The position numbers and the translations under genes are program-made. From Chloroflexota bacterium (GTDB lineage: Bacteria; Chloroflexota; Limnocylindria; QHBO01), in NCBI GenBank assembly GCA_013816405.1, contig JACDEL010000007.1, positions 1 to 61,154 of the forward strand: a DNA stretch of 61,154 bases, read 5' to 3'. Positions 1-7,966 of the stretch are shown here, in pieces (the stretch's first letter is position 1; each line of letters starts with the position of its first letter). The notes below the pieces were generated by a model, which was not told the origin of the DNA, searched no databases, and saw only the letters and a program-made list of their open reading frames with translations.

Positions 1-90
1 CCTCTGCGCGCGCTGACCGAGGCTGAAGGCGCCGCCCTTGACTCGGTGCTCGGCGAGCTCGAGCCCGCTGTGCCGCTCGACGCGGCCTAG
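1..90 (+). CDS. C-terminal end of a probable dihydrodipicolinate synthase-family aldolase (5' cut by window edge)
   Basis: Only the last 29 codons are inside the window, ending in TAG. The tail PLRALTEAEGAALDSVLGEL looks like the C-terminal helix of DapA/KDG-aldolase family proteins (a PLxPLxxxE..L pattern). No catalytic residue is visible, so the family call rests on this short resemblance. It converges on korC and overlaps its stop by 4 bp. Confidence 0.35.
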   Translation, partial: PLRALTEAEGAALDSVLGELEPAVPLDAA

Positions 91-713
91 CCCGACTCGC
101 CGGCGTCACCGGTGACGGAGACCGGAGTCCCGGTCGCGATCCCCGTCTCACGGTGGAGCGGCGCGGTCGCGGCGTCGTTCATCTCGAATCGGCTCGGTGG
201 GGCGGTGGCCGCCAATCGAGCGATCTCGCCGGGGGTGAGCAGGAAGCCGAAGCGGATCGCGGCCACGTTCTCATCCTGGTAGCGGCGCGGGAGCGATTCG
301 CGGATCGCCGCATCATCGAAGTCGATCTCCGCCAGTCGAAGGAGCCGGCCCAGCGCGATCATGTTGCCGAACAGCTCCTTGCCGAAGTGCTCCGAGCCGA
401 GGGATGCGAAGGGGATCTGCTCGTCGCCCGGTCGGCCCAGGCCCAGGTCGGTCACCACCTTGCGGCCGCTGATCCGCAGGTGCCCCTTGTCGGCCAGCTT
501 GAGCATGATGTCCGCCTCCTCGACCACCGGATTGGCGATCGGGGCGTCGTCGAAGATGACGAAGGCGTCGGACATGCTGCCACGCACGCTGGAGTCGTAG
601 TCGAACAGGACAGTGACCTGCTTCCCCATGCGGGCCAGCAGCGCGCCGAGCACGCCGGCGATGACTCGCACTCCCTGGCCACCGACGCCATCGAGGGCGA
701 TCCGCGTCGTCAT
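87..713 (-). CDS. korC: 2-oxoacid:ferredoxin oxidoreductase gamma subunit
   Basis: 208 aa, the usual size of a KorC/PorG subunit, which completes the thiamine-diphosphate enzyme that oxidatively decarboxylates a 2-oxoacid (2-oxoglutarate is the likely substrate for this gene order) and passes electrons to ferredoxin. The N-terminal GVGGQGVRVIAGVLG motif and the following RGSMSDAFVIFDD stretch are typical of the family. Its ATG overlaps the korB stop by 4 bp, so it is the last gene of a translationally coupled korDABC operon. The substrate is not proven by sequence. Confidence 0.9.
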   Translation of the reverse strand: MTTRIALDGVGGQGVRVIAGVLGALLARMGKQVTVLFDYDSSVRGSMSDAFVIFDDAPIANPVVEEADIMLKLADKGHLRISGRKVVTDLGLGRPGDEQIPFASLGSEHFGKELFGNMIALGRLLRLAEIDFDDAAIRESLPRRYQDENVAAIRFGFLLTPGEIARLAATAPPSRFEMNDAATAPLHRETGIATGTPVSVTGDAGESG

Positions 714-2158
714 GCGATCGACTCCGGGTCGATGCCGGCCTCCTGCAGCGCGCCGGCAAGGGTGATCTCTCCCTTGGCGACCCGCAGCTTCACCTCAGAG
801 GGGAGGCGCTGCATCAGAGCAAGCTTGCGCTGCGCCTCCGCCCGCTTGGCCGCGCGAGGATCGGCGCCGACCGCCGGGGGCGCCGCGTCGTGTGCCGTCC
901 GAGGCGCGGCCGGCTGGATGTCGGCCCCTGGCGTCCCGCCGATCAGGTTGCGCTCCTCGACCGCCGCCTCCGCCTTCTGGGCGTCCAGCTCGGTGGGCTG
1001 CTGCTCAGTGCGCGGATCCTGGCCGGTGGCGCTGATCTGAACGTCGCCTGCCGCCACGGGCGCACCGGAAGGGGCACTCGCGCCAGTTCGCAGCCACTCG
1101 GGGATCGGGATCCCCGCCTGCGTCAGCGCATCGGTCAGGGTCAGCTCCTTCTTCGCCACCGCCAGCTTGACCTCGGCGGACAGCTGAGCCATCACGGCCG
1201 CGCGCTCCTGGGACTCGGCCCTTCGTCGCGCCTTCACGTCGTCGCTCGTTGGCCGAGCGACCCCGGTGGACCCCGACGCGCCGGGTGACTCGGTGGCGGA
1301 CGCCATCGGTCCAGGCGGCTGCGAGGGCAGATTCGCCGGTCGTTCGGGCGAGCTGGTGGCTCCCGCGCCGTTCCCGTTGGTGCTGCCCGTATCAGCGGGC
1401 CGTGGCGCCAGGATCCCGATCTCAAACGGATCGAGGTGCTCGGCGTCCTTGGCCGCGCGCCTGTAGGTCTTGCGGTAGAAGTTGAGCATGTCGTTGGCGC
1501 TGGCGAAGCCGATGCGCCGCCCGTTGTTCTCGATGCACTGGCTGGTGATGTCGACGAAGCTGAAGCCGTCGTGCTCGATCGCCTCGCGGATCGCATTGCG
1601 CATGTGGAGCTGGTGGTACACCGTCGTCTTGGCGTACAGCGCATGCGCAGATGATCGGACCAGGCCCTGTAGGTTGATCGGGGTGTTGGGGTTGCCAGCG
1701 GGCGATGACAGCGTCTTGGTGCCGGTCGGGGTGGTGGGGCCGGTCTGGCCGCCGGTCAGCCCGTAGATCTCGTTGTTGTTGCACAGCACCGTCAGCGACG
1801 CATTGCGCCGAATGGCGTGGATCAGGTGGTTGCCGCCGATGCTGGCGGTGTCGCCGTCCCCCGCCACGACCACCACGTGCATCTCGGGGCGAACGGCCTT
1901 GATCGCCTCGGCCACCGGGAGGGTCCGGCCGTGGAGCGTGTAGACGCTCTCGAACTTCATGTAGCTGCCCATCCGGCCGGTACAGCCGATACCGGTGACC
2001 AGGATCGTGTTCGTCTCGTCCAGGCCCATCTCGTCGAGCACCATCGCCAGCTCGATCATGATCGTGCCGATCCCGCAGCCGGGGCACCAGATGGTCGGGA
2101 ACAGGTCGACCTTCAGGTGCCGCTTGAAGCCGAGCTCGGCGAAGGGCGCCTCGGGCAT
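710..2158 (-). CDS. korB: 2-oxoacid:ferredoxin oxidoreductase beta (TPP) subunit with a two-repeat C-terminal extension
   Basis: 482 aa. Residues 1-253 are the thiamine-diphosphate domain: WCPGCG at 24-29, a GDGD...NNN cofactor motif at about 100-129. Usual KorB proteins end near 280-300 aa. Here a low-complexity Ala/Pro/Gly/Thr linker follows, then two related segments at about 308-355 and 435-482, each a charged helix followed by S-EVKL-VAK-E-TL-AL-QAGI. The ATG at 2158 overlaps the korA stop (TGATG); a longer in-frame upstream extension lies inside korA in another frame and is not used. Beta subunit call is firm; the tail has no function I recognise. Confidence 0.92.
   Translation of the reverse strand: MPEAPFAELGFKRHLKVDLFPTIWCPGCGIGTIMIELAMVLDEMGLDETNTILVTGIGCTGRMGSYMKFESVYTLHGRTLPVAEAIKAVRPEMHVVVVAGDGDTASIGGNHLIHAIRRNASLTVLCNNNEIYGLTGGQTGPTTPTGTKTLSSPAGNPNTPINLQGLVRSSAHALYAKTTVYHQLHMRNAIREAIEHDGFSFVDITSQCIENNGRRIGFASANDMLNFYRKTYRRAAKDAEHLDPFEIGILAPRPADTGSTNGNGAGATSSPERPANLPSQPPGPMASATESPGASGSTGVARPTSDDVKARRRAESQERAAVMAQLSAEVKLAVAKKELTLTDALTQAGIPIPEWLRTGASAPSGAPVAAGDVQISATGQDPRTEQQPTELDAQKAEAAVEERNLIGGTPGADIQPAAPRTAHDAAPPAVGADPRAAKRAEAQRKLALMQRLPSEVKLRVAKGEITLAGALQEAGIDPESIA
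713..856 (-). repeat. KorB tail, repeat copy 2
   Basis: Encodes KorB residues about 435-482 (RAEAQRKLALMQRL, then SEVKLRVAKGEITL and ALQEAGI). It aligns without gaps to copy 1 over about 45 residues and forms the extreme C terminus. Confidence 0.75.
1094..1237 (-). repeat. KorB tail, repeat copy 1
   Basis: Encodes KorB residues about 308-355 (charged helix, then LSAEVKLAVAKKELTL and ALTQAGI). Pairs with copy 2 at the C terminus; the two are separated by about 80 residues of disordered-looking sequence. Confidence 0.75.
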
Positions 2159-3294
2159 CAGCCGATCCCCAGCGGCGAGCGCTCGACCGGCTCGGCGGGA
2201 GCGGGCGGGATCGGCGGCTCCGACGAACCGCCGCCCAGCACGCGGTCGAGCCCGTCGCGCACCGCCTCGAGGCTGATGCGCCCGCCGAGCAGCGGAATGC
2301 GCTTGACCTCGCGACGCAGCGTCAGCTCGACCATATCGGCGTACTGCCCGTCGTTCGCCTCGATGCACACGATCTGCTCGTAGCGGTCGGCGATCGCGCG
2401 CAGCTCCTCCGCCAGCATCGGGTGGATCCGGATCGGGCGGAAGAGGGCGTAATCGGTCGAGAGCGGCGAGGCGACCCGGCTGACGATGCCGTAGCAGACG
2501 ATCAGCACTTTCGCGTCGACGTTCCAGCCGTGCTCGTAGAGGGCGTACCGCTGGGCAACCTCCGTGTGCCGATGCTTGGCGTCGTAGTACTGGCGCAGGT
2601 ATTCATCGGCGTCGGCGGTGGCCGGCTCACCGGCATTCGGCCCCTGTTCGTACATGACCACGCCGGCAAAGAAGCGCGGCTTGCCCGGCTCGTGCTTGCC
2701 CAGCGGGACGAGGCCGCGCTCCGCGACATCGACGCTGGCCGCGACCTCGTCGAGGTCCACCACCTCGTTCAGATGCGCAACGAACGTATCCGAGAGGACC
2801 ACCACCGGCGAAAGCGACTCCTCTGCCGCGTTGAAGGCCTGGACGGTCACGCGGAACGCCTCCTCGACCCCGTTCGGATAGAAGGCGATCGGGGTGTAGT
2901 CGCCGGTGCTGCCGTATCGCACCTGCATGATGTCTCCCTGGCCGGGCATGGTCGGCATCCCGGTCGCCGGCCCGACCCGCTGCACATCCACGAACACGCA
3001 GGGCACGCCGACCTTCTGGGCGTAGCCGACCGCCTCCTGCATGAGGCTGAAGCCCGGTCCGCTGGTGGCGGTGAACGACTTCGCACCCGCAAGGCTGGCG
3101 CCGATGATGGCGTTGGCGCTGGCGATCTCGTCCTCCGCCTGCAGGAAGCGGAACTCCGGATGCTCGGCCGCCCAGCCGGAGGCGACGTTGAGGATCTCCG
3201 TCGACGGCGAGATCGGGTAGCCCGCGTAATAGGACGCCCCCGCCGCGATCGCTCCGCGGAAGACCGCCTCGTTGCCCTGGGTCAGCTTCCGCAT
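2158..3294 (-). CDS. korA: 2-oxoacid:ferredoxin oxidoreductase alpha subunit
   Basis: 377 aa, normal for KorA. It supplies the pyrimidine-binding and transketolase C-terminal domains of the TPP enzyme. MRKLTQGNEAVFRGAIAAG and YYAGYPISPSTEI near the N terminus and TSGPGFSLMQEAVGYA are family hallmarks. The ATG at 3294 lies 4 nt after the ferredoxin stop; an in-frame start 17 codons further up would overlap the ferredoxin gene by 47 bp and is less likely. Second gene of the korDABC operon. Confidence 0.93.
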   Translation of the reverse strand: MRKLTQGNEAVFRGAIAAGASYYAGYPISPSTEILNVASGWAAEHPEFRFLQAEDEIASANAIIGASLAGAKSFTATSGPGFSLMQEAVGYAQKVGVPCVFVDVQRVGPATGMPTMPGQGDIMQVRYGSTGDYTPIAFYPNGVEEAFRVTVQAFNAAEESLSPVVVLSDTFVAHLNEVVDLDEVAASVDVAERGLVPLGKHEPGKPRFFAGVVMYEQGPNAGEPATADADEYLRQYYDAKHRHTEVAQRYALYEHGWNVDAKVLIVCYGIVSRVASPLSTDYALFRPIRIHPMLAEELRAIADRYEQIVCIEANDGQYADMVELTLRREVKRIPLLGGRISLEAVRDGLDRVLGGGSSEPPIPPAPAEPVERSPLGIG

Positions 3295-3298
3295 CGGC

Positions 3299-3610
3299 CT
3301 AGGAAGGCTCAGTGGTTGAGCCGCCGCCTGCCGCGTGCGCGGCAACCGCCTCTGGCAGCATCTCGATCGCTAGGTCGGGGCAGTACCGCTCGCAGAGGCC
3401 GCAGAGGATGCAGTCCTGCTCCTCGATGATGGCGTCGTTGCGCAGGACGAGCGTGTTCTTGGGGCAGATCTCGACGCAGATGTCGCAGCGCTTGCAGAAG
3501 ACCGGGTTCCAGCTGATGTTCGAATAGTCGACCCAGCGGATCCCGTCCTTGTGGTCGTCGGAGATCCCCGAGCCGAAGCCGATCGGGTCCGATGCGCCTT
3601 CGCGAGTCAT
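3299..3610 (-). CDS. korD: Two-[4Fe-4S] ferredoxin subunit of the 2-oxoacid oxidoreductase
   Basis: 103 aa. Two cluster motifs are visible: CKRCDICVEICP and CILCGLCERYCP, each CxxCxxCxxxCP. It carries electrons from the TPP centre of KorAB to external ferredoxin. First gene of the operon. A TAGAAT box ends 9 nt before the ATG, so the operon mRNA probably has an almost absent 5' leader. Confidence 0.93.
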   Translation of the reverse strand: MTREGASDPIGFGSGISDDHKDGIRWVDYSNISWNPVFCKRCDICVEICPKNTLVLRNDAIIEEQDCILCGLCERYCPDLAIEMLPEAVAAHAAGGGSTTEPS

Positions 3611-3619
3611 GGGAGGGCG

Positions 3620-3625
3620 ATTCTA
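3620..3625 (-). promoter_or_regulatory. -10 box (TAGAAT) of korDABC
   Basis: TAGAAT with 9 nt to the korD ATG, the same spacing and box as in front of proS. No convincing -35 box. Confidence 0.6.
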
Positions 3626-3638
3626 CGCGGGTCGGGCG

Positions 3639-5237
3639 CTAATAATCGATCTCCGAAGTCTTCCAGACTCGCTCGAGGACGTAGTGGCCGTCGCCCTCCG
3701 GATCGGTGAGACTCGGGCGGGCGTTGAGGATCATGACGTATGGGCGGAGCCGCACGTTCACGAGGGTGGTGCCACGGAACGTCATGTCGAGGATGACGCC
3801 CTCCTGCGTCTGCTGCCACCACGGCTGCCCGTACATGTAGTTGCCCGGACCGGCATCGATCAGGCTGACGCCGTTCGCGTGCTGGCGGAGGAACATGCCG
3901 CCGGCGATGTGCAGACCGCCGCCGATGATCTGGTCGCAGCCGGCCTGGTCCATCCAGCCCACTGCCGCCTGCTGCGACGCCCACAGGTCGGGGTGATACT
4001 CGTCGCCGCCCCACCACTGCGGGTCGCAGACGACCAGGTCGGCGCCGGCGGCACGGGCTCGGGTCACGGCTGCGTCGACGTTCGCCTGCTCGAGCCATGC
4101 GACGCCCGGCGTGGTCGGGCCGGCATGGGCCGGGCCCGTCACCTCGTTCCAGGACACGAACGCGACCTTCAGCCCGGCAACCTCGACGTATGCGGGCTCG
4201 AGGGCCTCGTGGAGGTTCATCCCTAGGCCCGTGTGCGGGAGGCCGTGCCTGTCGAGGATCTCGAGCGTCGAGCGGATGCCGGTGACGCCACGATCGCTCT
4301 GGTGGTCGGCGGCGAGATATACCGCGTCGAGGCCGAGGAAGTCCTCCCACCTTGTCAGGACGGCCTCGGGCACGGCCAGGCTCGGCGGGCCAGTCTGGTT
4401 CGGCGCCCAGTTCTCGTTCGGGAGGATCGGGCACTTGTGGTCCGCGAGGGCGACGTCGGATCGTTTGCTGATGCTCGCAGCGACACCGTCGTTGCCAGCC
4501 TCGGCCGGCTTGACGATCGGGAATCGCGAGATCCCGGCTGGCGGATTCGGGTTGAGGAACGGCTCACCCGTGTACGTCGCCGTCCCGCCGTTGAAGGGCC
4601 AGTCCCAGCCCTTGCCCAACGTCACCGCCTGGTACGCGGCGACACGATCGGCACACAGGCTCCCGATTGCGGTCAGGGTCCAGGTCTGCAAGGCGTCGTA
4701 GGCGGTCCAGGCCGGGTCGAGCGCGCCAGGACCATCCGCTGGCGCGGAGGCGATGATCGGGTAGAGCAGCGCCCGGGATTCCGGGTCGCCGAACAGGTCA
4801 GGCCCGAAGAGCCCGAACGGTCCCTCGCCCGCGATCGATAGGACCTTGGTCGCTGGCTCGACCAGGCCTGGCGGCAGGAGTGCCACGAGCTCCTGGTCGG
4901 CCCGGATGTCCGCGGCGATCTGGTCTGCCGCAACACAGGGGGCGGTCGCCGTGAGGTTCGGCTGCTTGACCGTCACACCACAGGGCACCACGAGCTGGCC
5001 GCCGGTGCCGAGGGTCGCAAGCTCGTCGAGGGTGATCGTTGCCTTCAGGTTCGTGGTGCCGGTGACGACGGCGAGCGGGAAGCTGACAGGGGGGATTGGC
5101 GTGGCCGTCGGAGTCGGCTGGGGAGTGGGCGTGGGGCTGGGAGACGGCACGAGACTGGGGCTCGGACTCGCGCATCCGAAGAGCAGCGTCACGACCGCGA
5201 CGGCCGCGACTCCTCGGAGCGTTGCCAGGGGGCTCAC
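3639..5237 (-). CDS. CapA-family lipoprotein (poly-gamma-glutamate synthesis-type metallophosphatase fold)
   Basis: 532 aa from a GTG start. The N terminus is a lipoprotein signal (hydrophobic core, LLFGC lipobox) followed by a Ser/Pro/Thr spacer, so the protein should be anchored outside the membrane. The C-terminal half has CapA features: LDAVYLAADHQSD, HTGLGMN, VAFVSWNEV, ADLVVCDPQWWGG and IIGGGLHIAGG. The GTG is chosen because TACGAT sits exactly 6 nt upstream, as in other leaderless genes here; an ATG 11 codons upstream lies before that box. Substrate unknown; no capB/C partner is nearby. Confidence 0.75.
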   Translation of the reverse strand: MSPLATLRGVAAVAVVTLLFGCASPSPSLVPSPSPTPTPQPTPTATPIPPVSFPLAVVTGTTNLKATITLDELATLGTGGQLVVPCGVTVKQPNLTATAPCVAADQIAADIRADQELVALLPPGLVEPATKVLSIAGEGPFGLFGPDLFGDPESRALLYPIIASAPADGPGALDPAWTAYDALQTWTLTAIGSLCADRVAAYQAVTLGKGWDWPFNGGTATYTGEPFLNPNPPAGISRFPIVKPAEAGNDGVAASISKRSDVALADHKCPILPNENWAPNQTGPPSLAVPEAVLTRWEDFLGLDAVYLAADHQSDRGVTGIRSTLEILDRHGLPHTGLGMNLHEALEPAYVEVAGLKVAFVSWNEVTGPAHAGPTTPGVAWLEQANVDAAVTRARAAGADLVVCDPQWWGGDEYHPDLWASQQAAVGWMDQAGCDQIIGGGLHIAGGMFLRQHANGVSLIDAGPGNYMYGQPWWQQTQEGVILDMTFRGTTLVNVRLRPYVMILNARPSLTDPEGDGHYVLERVWKTSEIDY

Positions 5238-5243
5238 GGCGCT

Positions 5244-5249
5244 ATCGTA
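5244..5249 (-). promoter_or_regulatory. -10 box (TACGAT) of the CapA-like gene
   Basis: TACGAT, 6 nt before the GTG start; it decides the start choice. Confidence 0.6.
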
Positions 5250-5290
5250 GCCACCGGTCCTGCAGCGCATCTTCGAGCGGAGCAACCTGC

Positions 5291-6289
5291 CTACCGAGCC
5301 TTGCCCTCCGACTCGAGGGTCGTGGTCTCGGGTGTTGGCCCGCCCTCCTCGGCATCGCGAGGCCGTCCACTGACCATCGCCATCACCGCGCCGATGATCA
5401 GGGCGGCGGCAAGCAACGAGCGTGGAGTCAGCGTTTCGCCGCGAAAGGCGACGCCCAGCGCCACCGCCACAACCGGGTTGACGTAGGCGTAGGTCGCGAC
5501 CGTCGTCACCGCCACGTGGTTGAGCAGCCAGCCGTACGCCGTGAAGGCAAGCAGGGAGCCAAAGACGATCAGGAATGCCAGGCCGAGCAGCGACGAGGTC
5601 GTGACGGCCGCAGGATCGAATCGGCCGGTCTCGCCGATTGCCACGCCAGCCGCCAGCAGCAGGAGGCCACCCGCAAACTGCTGCATTCCGGTCCCGAGCA
5701 GCCCGTTTCGCGGCAATGGGCCGCGACGCGCGTAGAGCGAGCCGGACGCCCAGCACACGGCGGCCACCACCAGGATTCCGATCCCGACCGGGTCGAACGC
5801 GTCGAGCCCGCTTGACGGGAGCAGCAGGATCGCAACCCCTACCAGTCCGACCAGCAGCCCGCCGATCGCCAGCAGGCTCGGCATGCGGCGCGTCAGGACA
5901 GCGTCAAAGACGCTGAGCCAGATGGGTATGGTGGCGATGATCACCGCCGCGATGCCGGACGGGATGGTCTGCTCGGCGACCGAGACCATCCCGTTCCCGC
6001 CGAGCAGGAGCAGGGCTCCAACGATGAAGGCGGTCCGCCACTCGACTGCCTTGGGCCGTGCCAGAAGCTCCGCGGTGCCTCCACCGCGCCTTCGCCATCG
6101 GTCCTGGGCCACCAGGAAGGCGAGGAGGGTAAGTCCGGCGATCAGGAAGCGAATACCGGCGGCCAGCAGCGGCGGCATGCTGTCAACCACGAACGCGATC
6201 GCGAGGTAGGTCGAGCCCCAGACGACGTAGACAATGCCAAGCGCCGCTGCCACCGCGAGCGTCGATGGGCGGTCTGCGACACGAGTCAT
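5291..6289 (-). CDS. EamA/DMT-superfamily exporter (YedA/RhaT-like)
   Basis: 332 aa with about ten hydrophobic segments in two EamA repeats. GIVYVVWGSTYLAIAFVV near the N terminus and VAVALGVAFRGETLTPRSLLAA near the end are typical of YedA-like carriers for small metabolites or drugs. It is divergent from the DGPF gene and its promoter region holds a perfect inverted repeat, so repression by a dimeric regulator is likely. The exported compound cannot be read from sequence. Confidence 0.87.
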   Translation of the reverse strand: MTRVADRPSTLAVAAALGIVYVVWGSTYLAIAFVVDSMPPLLAAGIRFLIAGLTLLAFLVAQDRWRRRGGGTAELLARPKAVEWRTAFIVGALLLLGGNGMVSVAEQTIPSGIAAVIIATIPIWLSVFDAVLTRRMPSLLAIGGLLVGLVGVAILLLPSSGLDAFDPVGIGILVVAAVCWASGSLYARRGPLPRNGLLGTGMQQFAGGLLLLAAGVAIGETGRFDPAAVTTSSLLGLAFLIVFGSLLAFTAYGWLLNHVAVTTVATYAYVNPVVAVALGVAFRGETLTPRSLLAAALIIGAVMAMVSGRPRDAEEGGPTPETTTLESEGKAR

Positions 6290-6293
6290 CGGT

Positions 6294-6320
6294 GCATTGT
6301 GATGTAACCGGCCACAATGC
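6294..6320. promoter_or_regulatory. Operator-like inverted repeat GCATTGTG-N11-CACAATGC
   Basis: Perfect 8-bp arms at 6294-6301 and 6313-6320 in the divergent interval between the EamA carrier and the DGPF gene. On the minus strand the spacer holds TTACAT, a plausible -10 box for the carrier, so bound protein would block RNA polymerase. Confidence 0.6.
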
Positions 6321-6419
6321 GTATAACGGTGTCACGCGCCCGTTCGTGAGTCATGTCGTGGATGCGGCCCACCGTTCGTCGTCATCATGAACGGACGCAG
6401 CGGGGAGGATAAAGGACCA

Positions 6420-6764
6420 ATGAAGTACATGCTCATCATCGCCGGGGCCGATGACGCGTGGGGCCACCTCAGCGAGGCGGAGCAGGGCGCCCTGTACGGG
6501 AAGGTCCGCACCTGGTGGGACGAGCACGCCGAGACCGGGGAGATCCTCGACGGTCACGAGCTCCAGCCCGGATCGACCGCGACCACTATTCGCCGCGACC
6601 CGTCCGGGGAGGTGACGGTCACGGATGGGCCATTCGTGGAAGGCAAGGAGATGGTCGCCGGCTACGGCATCCTCGATGTGCCCGACCTCGATGCCGCCAT
6701 CCGGCTCGCATCGTCCTGGCCGGCGCCGGATACGCTCGAGATCCGTCCGATCGTCGAGCGGTAG
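6420..6764 (+). CDS. YCII/DGPF-domain protein
   Basis: 114 aa. MKYMLII at the start and VTDGPFVEGKEMVAGYGIL in the middle are diagnostic of the YCII-related DGPF family. A purine-rich GGGGAGGATAAAGGA precedes this ATG, favouring it over an in-frame ATG 11 codons upstream. DGPF genes are the known genomic companions of ECF42 sigma factors; such a sigma gene lies 2.5 kb downstream on the same strand. Biochemical function in the family is not established. Confidence 0.88.
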   Translation: MKYMLIIAGADDAWGHLSEAEQGALYGKVRTWWDEHAETGEILDGHELQPGSTATTIRRDPSGEVTVTDGPFVEGKEMVAGYGILDVPDLDAAIRLASSWPAPDTLEIRPIVER

Positions 6765-6774
6765 ACCAGCTCCG

Positions 6775-7950
6775 TCAGCGCATGTTGCCGTTCTGTCCGA
6801 TGCTCATGCGGCCTGGCTGCGGCCAATAGGTCAGCCCGTGTGGGCTGGCGCCGACGGGGATGGTGGCGAGGACCGCGCCTGTCTGCGTATCAATGACCGA
6901 TACGGAGCGGTGGTATCGATTCGACGCCCAGAGCTGGCTGCCATCTGGCGAGAGCACCATCTCATCGGGAGAACCGCCCACCGCCCAGGTGGCGACGACC
7001 TTCAGCGAGGCCAGGTCGATGACCGAGATGGTCGCCGCGGCGCGATTGGCGACAAACATCTGCGAGGTGTCGCGGCTGAACTCCAGCCCGTGTGCACCGT
7101 CTCCGGTCGGGATGAAGGTGGTCACCGCCATGGCCTCCGGATCCACGACCTGGACCCCGTCGAGCCCCTCATTGGCGACGAAGAACGCTCGACCATCCGG
7201 CGCAAGGCGGACGTCTCGAGGCAGGCTGCCGACCTCGATGTGGCCGGTCAACGCCATCTCATTCGTGTCCACCTTCGCCAGCTGCCCGCTGTACTCGCAG
7301 CTGATCATCAGGTAGCTGCCGTCCGCGGACAGGTCCAGGTCGTCGGCGCCCGGCCACGGGATCTGCACGAACTTCAGGAGCTCCCAGGTCTCGCGGTCGT
7401 AGAAGGTGACGCCGTTGTCCTTGACGAGCGAGGGCGAGATGTAGTCGGTGACCACCATCGCCTTTTCGCCATCGACGGTGAAGTAGACCGCGTACGGGAA
7501 GATCGCCAGGCCGATGGTGTCGACCTCCTGCGCCGTCCGGGGATCGACCACCGACAGCGTGCCACCGTTCATGTTGCTGACGAGCAGCCGCTGCAGATCC
7601 CAATCGGGGGTGACGTGCTCTGGGTACGCACCGGTGGGGAAGGTGCCAACCACGGTGAACGTGGCAGGATCGATGACGGTGACGTCACCCGACAGTTCGT
7701 TGGGCACGTACACCCCTTCCGGGACGTCGGCGAGCGAGGGATCGATCTCGCCATTCGTCGTGCCTGCGTACACGCCGCCGGTGGGGGTCGGAGTCGGCTC
7801 CGGGGGCACAGACGGCGCGCCACTCGCCAGGCTGGCTGACGGGCTGGACTGAGCGCTGCCCGATGCCCTCGACGACGGGCTGGGGGAGGAGGTGGAGCAG
7901 GCCGCCAGCAGCAGTCCTGCCGTGAGCGCCAGCACCCCCCTGCCCCTCAT
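6775..7950 (-). CDS. YVTN-type beta-propeller lipoprotein, copy A
   Basis: 391 aa. A lipoprotein signal (GVLALTAGLLLAACS, lipobox LAAC) is followed by a Ser/Pro-rich spacer and seven or so propeller blades with VYVPNELSGDVTVIDPAT, LLVSNMNGG, MFVANRAAATISVIDLASL and LWASNRYHRSVSVIDTQTG. Surface-anchored binding or sensing role is likely. It lies 16 bp after its paralogue, in one transcription unit. Both end in WPQPG...NGNMR. Confidence 0.85.
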   Translation of the reverse strand: MRGRGVLALTAGLLLAACSTSSPSPSSRASGSAQSSPSASLASGAPSVPPEPTPTPTGGVYAGTTNGEIDPSLADVPEGVYVPNELSGDVTVIDPATFTVVGTFPTGAYPEHVTPDWDLQRLLVSNMNGGTLSVVDPRTAQEVDTIGLAIFPYAVYFTVDGEKAMVVTDYISPSLVKDNGVTFYDRETWELLKFVQIPWPGADDLDLSADGSYLMISCEYSGQLAKVDTNEMALTGHIEVGSLPRDVRLAPDGRAFFVANEGLDGVQVVDPEAMAVTTFIPTGDGAHGLEFSRDTSQMFVANRAAATISVIDLASLKVVATWAVGGSPDEMVLSPDGSQLWASNRYHRSVSVIDTQTGAVLATIPVGASPHGLTYWPQPGRMSIGQNGNMR

Positions 7951-7966
7951 CGGGTCGAGGAGGGAC

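Noticed and set aside
153-1040. Long plus-strand ORF opposite korC and korB
   Set aside because: Antisense of a firmly identified operon in GC-rich DNA; composition is Arg/Ala/His-rich with no motif. The same applies to many long antisense frames, e.g. 2422-3429, 24134-24967, 46572-47924.
2158-2368. 70-codon upstream extension of KorB
   Set aside because: It lies inside korA in another frame, reads as Arg/Ala-rich shadow sequence, and the TGATG overlap marks the true start.
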